A DNA stretch of 15,837 bases from an uncultured Bacilli bacterium (lineage in GTDB: Bacteria; Bacillota_I; Bacilli_A; RF39; UBA660), in NCBI GenBank assembly GCA_934133015.1, contig CAKPAQ010000009.1, positions 1 to 15,837 on the forward strand. The letters run 5' to 3'. Position numbers and translations under genes: made by a program. Of this stretch, positions 14,126 to 15,837 are shown one piece after another; within the stretch, counting starts at the first letter, position 1, and each line of letters opens with the position of its first letter. The notes under the pieces are model-generated. The model was not told the DNA's origin. It did no database searches and was given only the letters and a program-made list of their open reading frames with translations.

Positions 14126-14798
14126 TTTAGAAGTTTTATATGAAGATAATCATATAATAGTTGTGTTTAAACCTGCTAATGTTTTAAGTCAGGGTGATGC
14201 TACTTTAGATATTGATATGCTTACAATTATTAAAAAATATATTAAAGATAAGTATAAGAAACCTGGTAATGTTTATCTTGGACTTGTACATAGACTTGAT
14301 AGGCCAGTTAGTGGTGTTATGGTGTTTGCAAAAACAAGTAAAGCTGCAGCTAGATTATCTAGTCAAATTCAAAAACATGAATTTAGTAAGCATTACTTGG
14401 CAGTTATAAATGGAATTTTACCTGAAAAAAATGGAGAATTTTTGGATTATTTACAAAAAGATAATAATGGTAATACACATGTTACTACTAGTGATAATGG
14501 TAAAAAGGCTATACTTAATTATGAGGTAATTGAAGAAAAAGGTAATTATAGTTTAGTTGATGTTAGTTTAGTAACTGGTAGACATCATCAAATACGTGTT
14601 CAATTTGCTTCTCGTGGTTATCCTTTGGTTGGGGATAACAGGTATGGGAAATTAGAGAGTATTGATATTTGTTTATGTAGTTATAAATTATCTTTTTTTC
14701 ACCCAATTACTAAGGAAAAATTGACTTTTACAAGAATGCCTAATGTTAATAAAATGTGGGGTTTATTTAATATATTTAATCAAAAAAGCAATAAATAA
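14118..14798 (+). CDS. RluA-family RNA pseudouridine synthase
   Basis: The start is ATG 14118, overlapping the end of the methyltransferase gene by 8 nt; the in-frame ATG 14091 further up adds a segment unlike the family. The 226-aa product begins LEVLYEDNHIIVVFKPANVL, the standard RluA opening. The catalytic motif is LVHRLDRPVSGVMVFAKT, with the nucleophilic aspartate at about D61. Further conserved blocks are KHYLAV, VSLVTGRHHQIRVQFA and GYPLVGDNRYG. There is no S4 domain, so it belongs to the short RluA-like group. It converts uridine to pseudouridine in rRNA or tRNA. A terminator follows directly. Confidence 0.93.
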   Translation: MNDLEVLYEDNHIIVVFKPANVLSQGDATLDIDMLTIIKKYIKDKYKKPGNVYLGLVHRLDRPVSGVMVFAKTSKAAARLSSQIQKHEFSKHYLAVINGILPEKNGEFLDYLQKDNNGNTHVTTSDNGKKAILNYEVIEEKGNYSLVDVSLVTGRHHQIRVQFASRGYPLVGDNRYGKLESIDICLCSYKLSFFHPITKEKLTFTRMPNVNKMWGLFNIFNQKSNK

Positions 14799-14828
14799 AA
14801 AAAATAATTGCATTTATTGTTTTTTTTT
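14787..14828 (+). terminator. Intrinsic terminator after the pseudouridine synthase gene
   Basis: CAATAAAT (14789-14796) pairs with ATTTATTG (14812-14819), extended by A-T pairs, and is followed by a T-run at 14820-14828. The loop is large (15 nt) and the stem AT-rich, but position and T-tract support the call. Confidence 0.65.
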
Positions 14829-14847
14829 GCTATTATTTAAATAGAAT
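14817..14847 (+). promoter_or_regulatory. Candidate promoter of the acidic-tail membrane protein gene
   Basis: TTGTTT (14817-14822) and TAGAAT (14842-14847) are separated by 19 nt. The -10 lies 6 nt before the GGGAGA ribosome binding site. The -35 overlaps the preceding terminator. Confidence 0.35.
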
Positions 14848-14867
14848 AAAATAAGGGAGATGGAAAT

Positions 14868-15695
14868 ATGTTTATTTTAGCATTTAATTTAAATTGGTTT
14901 ACTACCATTCCTGGTATTCTTATATCTTTAGGTGTAGTATTACTAATAATTGCGTTTATTCTATTTATAGTTGGTGGTAAAAAGGCTAAAGTAGAAAATA
15001 AAGAGGATGAACCAGTAGTTAATGAACCAGTGGCAGAAACTGTTGATGTTCAACCAATCACTAGTACTGAAGTAGAATCTACTCCAGTTGATGTTAATAG
15101 TAGTGTTAATGTTGTTTCTGAAGAACCAAAATTTGAAGAAATTAGTTTTGGTACTCCTGGTGTTGATCCTATTAGTACAACTCCAGTTCAACAACCTGAA
15201 GCTCCTGTAACTATTGAAGAGCCTGTTGAAAATAAGATTGATGTTACTCCAGTTCAACCTAATGAGTTTGTATTTGATACTACTGCTCCAAGTAATGAAG
15301 TGCATTCTGCTCCATATGGTGGTACAAATCCAGCTGATACTATTGTTGTGCCAACTGAACGTGTTGAAGAAGCTAAACCTACTATTTATGGTGGAAATGA
15401 TCCTTTAGAAGCTACACAAAATTTACCTAAAGTTGATGAACATCATGAATTATATGGTGGTGCAATTAATGAAGTAAAAATTGTTGAACCAATGAGTGAA
15501 CCAGTTATTGAAGTTCCAGAGGTAAAACCTATTGAAACTGAAGTTCCTGTTCAAGAACCTATTTCAATTGAGATTCCTGCTCAACCAGTAGAAATTCCTA
15601 GTGTTAGTGAACCTACTATGGATATTCCAGCAGCACCAGTTGAAATACCAACTACACCAGTTGAAGAAACAAAGCCTAGTGTAGAAGAATTATAG
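14868..15695 (+). CDS. Single-pass membrane protein with long acidic Pro/Val/Glu-rich tail
   Basis: The 275-aa product starts at ATG 14868 with GGGAGATGG upstream. One membrane segment covers about residues 11-40 (GILISLGVVLLIIAFILFIV) and is followed at once by KKAK. By the positive-inside rule this puts the remainder in the cytoplasm (inference). Residues 45-275 are of low complexity, rich in Pro, Val, Glu and Thr, with repeats like PVEIP and EEP. Three short YGG units are recognisable: PYGGTNP, IYGGNDP and LYGGAIN. No LPxTG, signal peptidase site or enzymatic motif is visible. The family is not recognised; a disordered scaffold or tether is plausible. It has its own promoter and a weak terminator after it. 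Confidence 0.8.
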   Translation: MFILAFNLNWFTTIPGILISLGVVLLIIAFILFIVGGKKAKVENKEDEPVVNEPVAETVDVQPITSTEVESTPVDVNSSVNVVSEEPKFEEISFGTPGVDPISTTPVQQPEAPVTIEEPVENKIDVTPVQPNEFVFDTTAPSNEVHSAPYGGTNPADTIVVPTERVEEAKPTIYGGNDPLEATQNLPKVDEHHELYGGAINEVKIVEPMSEPVIEVPEVKPIETEVPVQEPISIEIPAQPVEIPSVSEPTMDIPAAPVEIPTTPVEETKPSVEEL

Positions 15696-15702
15696 AATAA
15701 TT

Positions 15703-15725
15703 GAACTTTTATGGTTCTTTTTTTT
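15703..15725 (+). terminator. Weak terminator after the acidic-tail gene
   Basis: GAAC (15703-15706) can pair with GTTC (15714-15717) around a 7-nt loop, followed by an eight-base T-run at 15718-15725. The stem is short, so efficiency is uncertain. Confidence 0.4.
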
Positions 15726-15761
15726 GCAAAAAATTAGGTAATTTACTCTATGTTAATAGCA

Positions 15762-15809
15762 ACGTTAAATTTAGAGATAACGTCCCGTAAGAGCTTGTTA
15801 TCTCTTTTT
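15762..15809 (+). promoter_or_regulatory. Candidate attenuator leader with mutually exclusive hairpins
   Basis: AGAGATAAC (15773-15781) pairs perfectly with GTTATCTCT (15797-15805), has a 15-nt loop and is followed by a T-run: a terminator. An upstream ACGTTA (15762-15767) can instead pair with TAACGT (15778-15783), using part of the same left arm. The loop contains TCCCGTAA, which recurs at 15820-15827. No coding frame is visible from 15696 to 15837, so this is probably the leader of a gene beyond the window. Confidence 0.45.
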
Positions 15810-15837
15810 AAATGGAAAATCCCGTAAAATAAGGAAA

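Noticed and set aside
14961..15305. Minus-strand frame opposite the acidic-tail protein
   Set aside because: It is the complement of a low-complexity coding region, lacks a ribosome binding site, and is Asn/Arg/Phe-rich as expected for such shadows.
1..15837. Mycoplasma-type genetic code with TGA as tryptophan
   Set aside because: All tryptophans in clear domains are TGG, and TGA stops the methyltransferase gene exactly at the overlap with the next start.

Overview
The window is AT-rich (roughly 27-28% GC by eye) and uses the standard genetic code: Trp is TGG throughout, and TGA ends the methyltransferase at 14123-14125. Gene content (ScpB, a UPF0236/ISLre2 transposase remnant, AGGTGA-type ribosome binding sites, a CCA-encoding tRNA, a collagen-like GPT protein, a WxL-like domain) points to an uncultured low-GC Bacillota, probably a gut Bacilli/Mollicutes relative or an AT-rich Clostridia lineage. 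The species cannot be named from sequence.

Layout. 1-1033: the 3' end of scpB, a four-helix membrane protein with a terminator inside its last codons, and tRNA-Leu(CAA). 1081-1523: the tRNA terminator and a decayed ISLre2-type transposase. 1709-2869: an HD-domain hydrolase, then a secreted protein gene broken by a frameshift. 2947-5279: an ABC exporter and a histidine phosphatase, ending in a bidirectional terminator. 5310-6942 (minus): a GNAT acetyltransferase coupled to a two-TM protein with a CorA-like C-terminus. 7055-11736: a surface-protein island. It holds a broken beta-helix/WxL-like adhesin (plus strand) and, on the minus strand, a collagen-like protein, a TPR glycosyltransferase and a frameshifted DUF11-like protein. 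11816-15695: a membrane metallopeptidase, an RlmI-like methyltransferase overlapping an RluA-type pseudouridine synthase, and a one-TM protein with an acidic tail. 15762-15837: a candidate attenuator leader for a gene beyond the window.

The most interesting part is the 9019-11736 minus-strand unit. The collagen-like and DUF11-like genes are each preceded by the same module, ATCATAWACA then 15 nt then CATATATTAAA. It contains AC-N16-CATANNNTA, the consensus of the mother-cell sporulation factor sigma-K. The collagen-like, DUF11-like and beta-helix proteins all lack signal peptides, as exosporium proteins built from the mother-cell side do. A collagen-like gene followed by a SunS/SgtA-type glycosyltransferase resembles the BclA/SgtA arrangement known in Clostridioides difficile. 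My reading is a glycosylated, spore- or envelope-surface collagen system, inferred from sequence only.

The second theme is decay. The secreted protein at 2398, the adhesin at 7105 (one frameshift and three in-frame TAA codons) and the DUF11-like gene at 9019 (two compensating frameshifts) are all broken, while neighbouring housekeeping genes are intact. That favours real pseudogene formation or switchable loci over general sequencing error, although read-level checks are needed.
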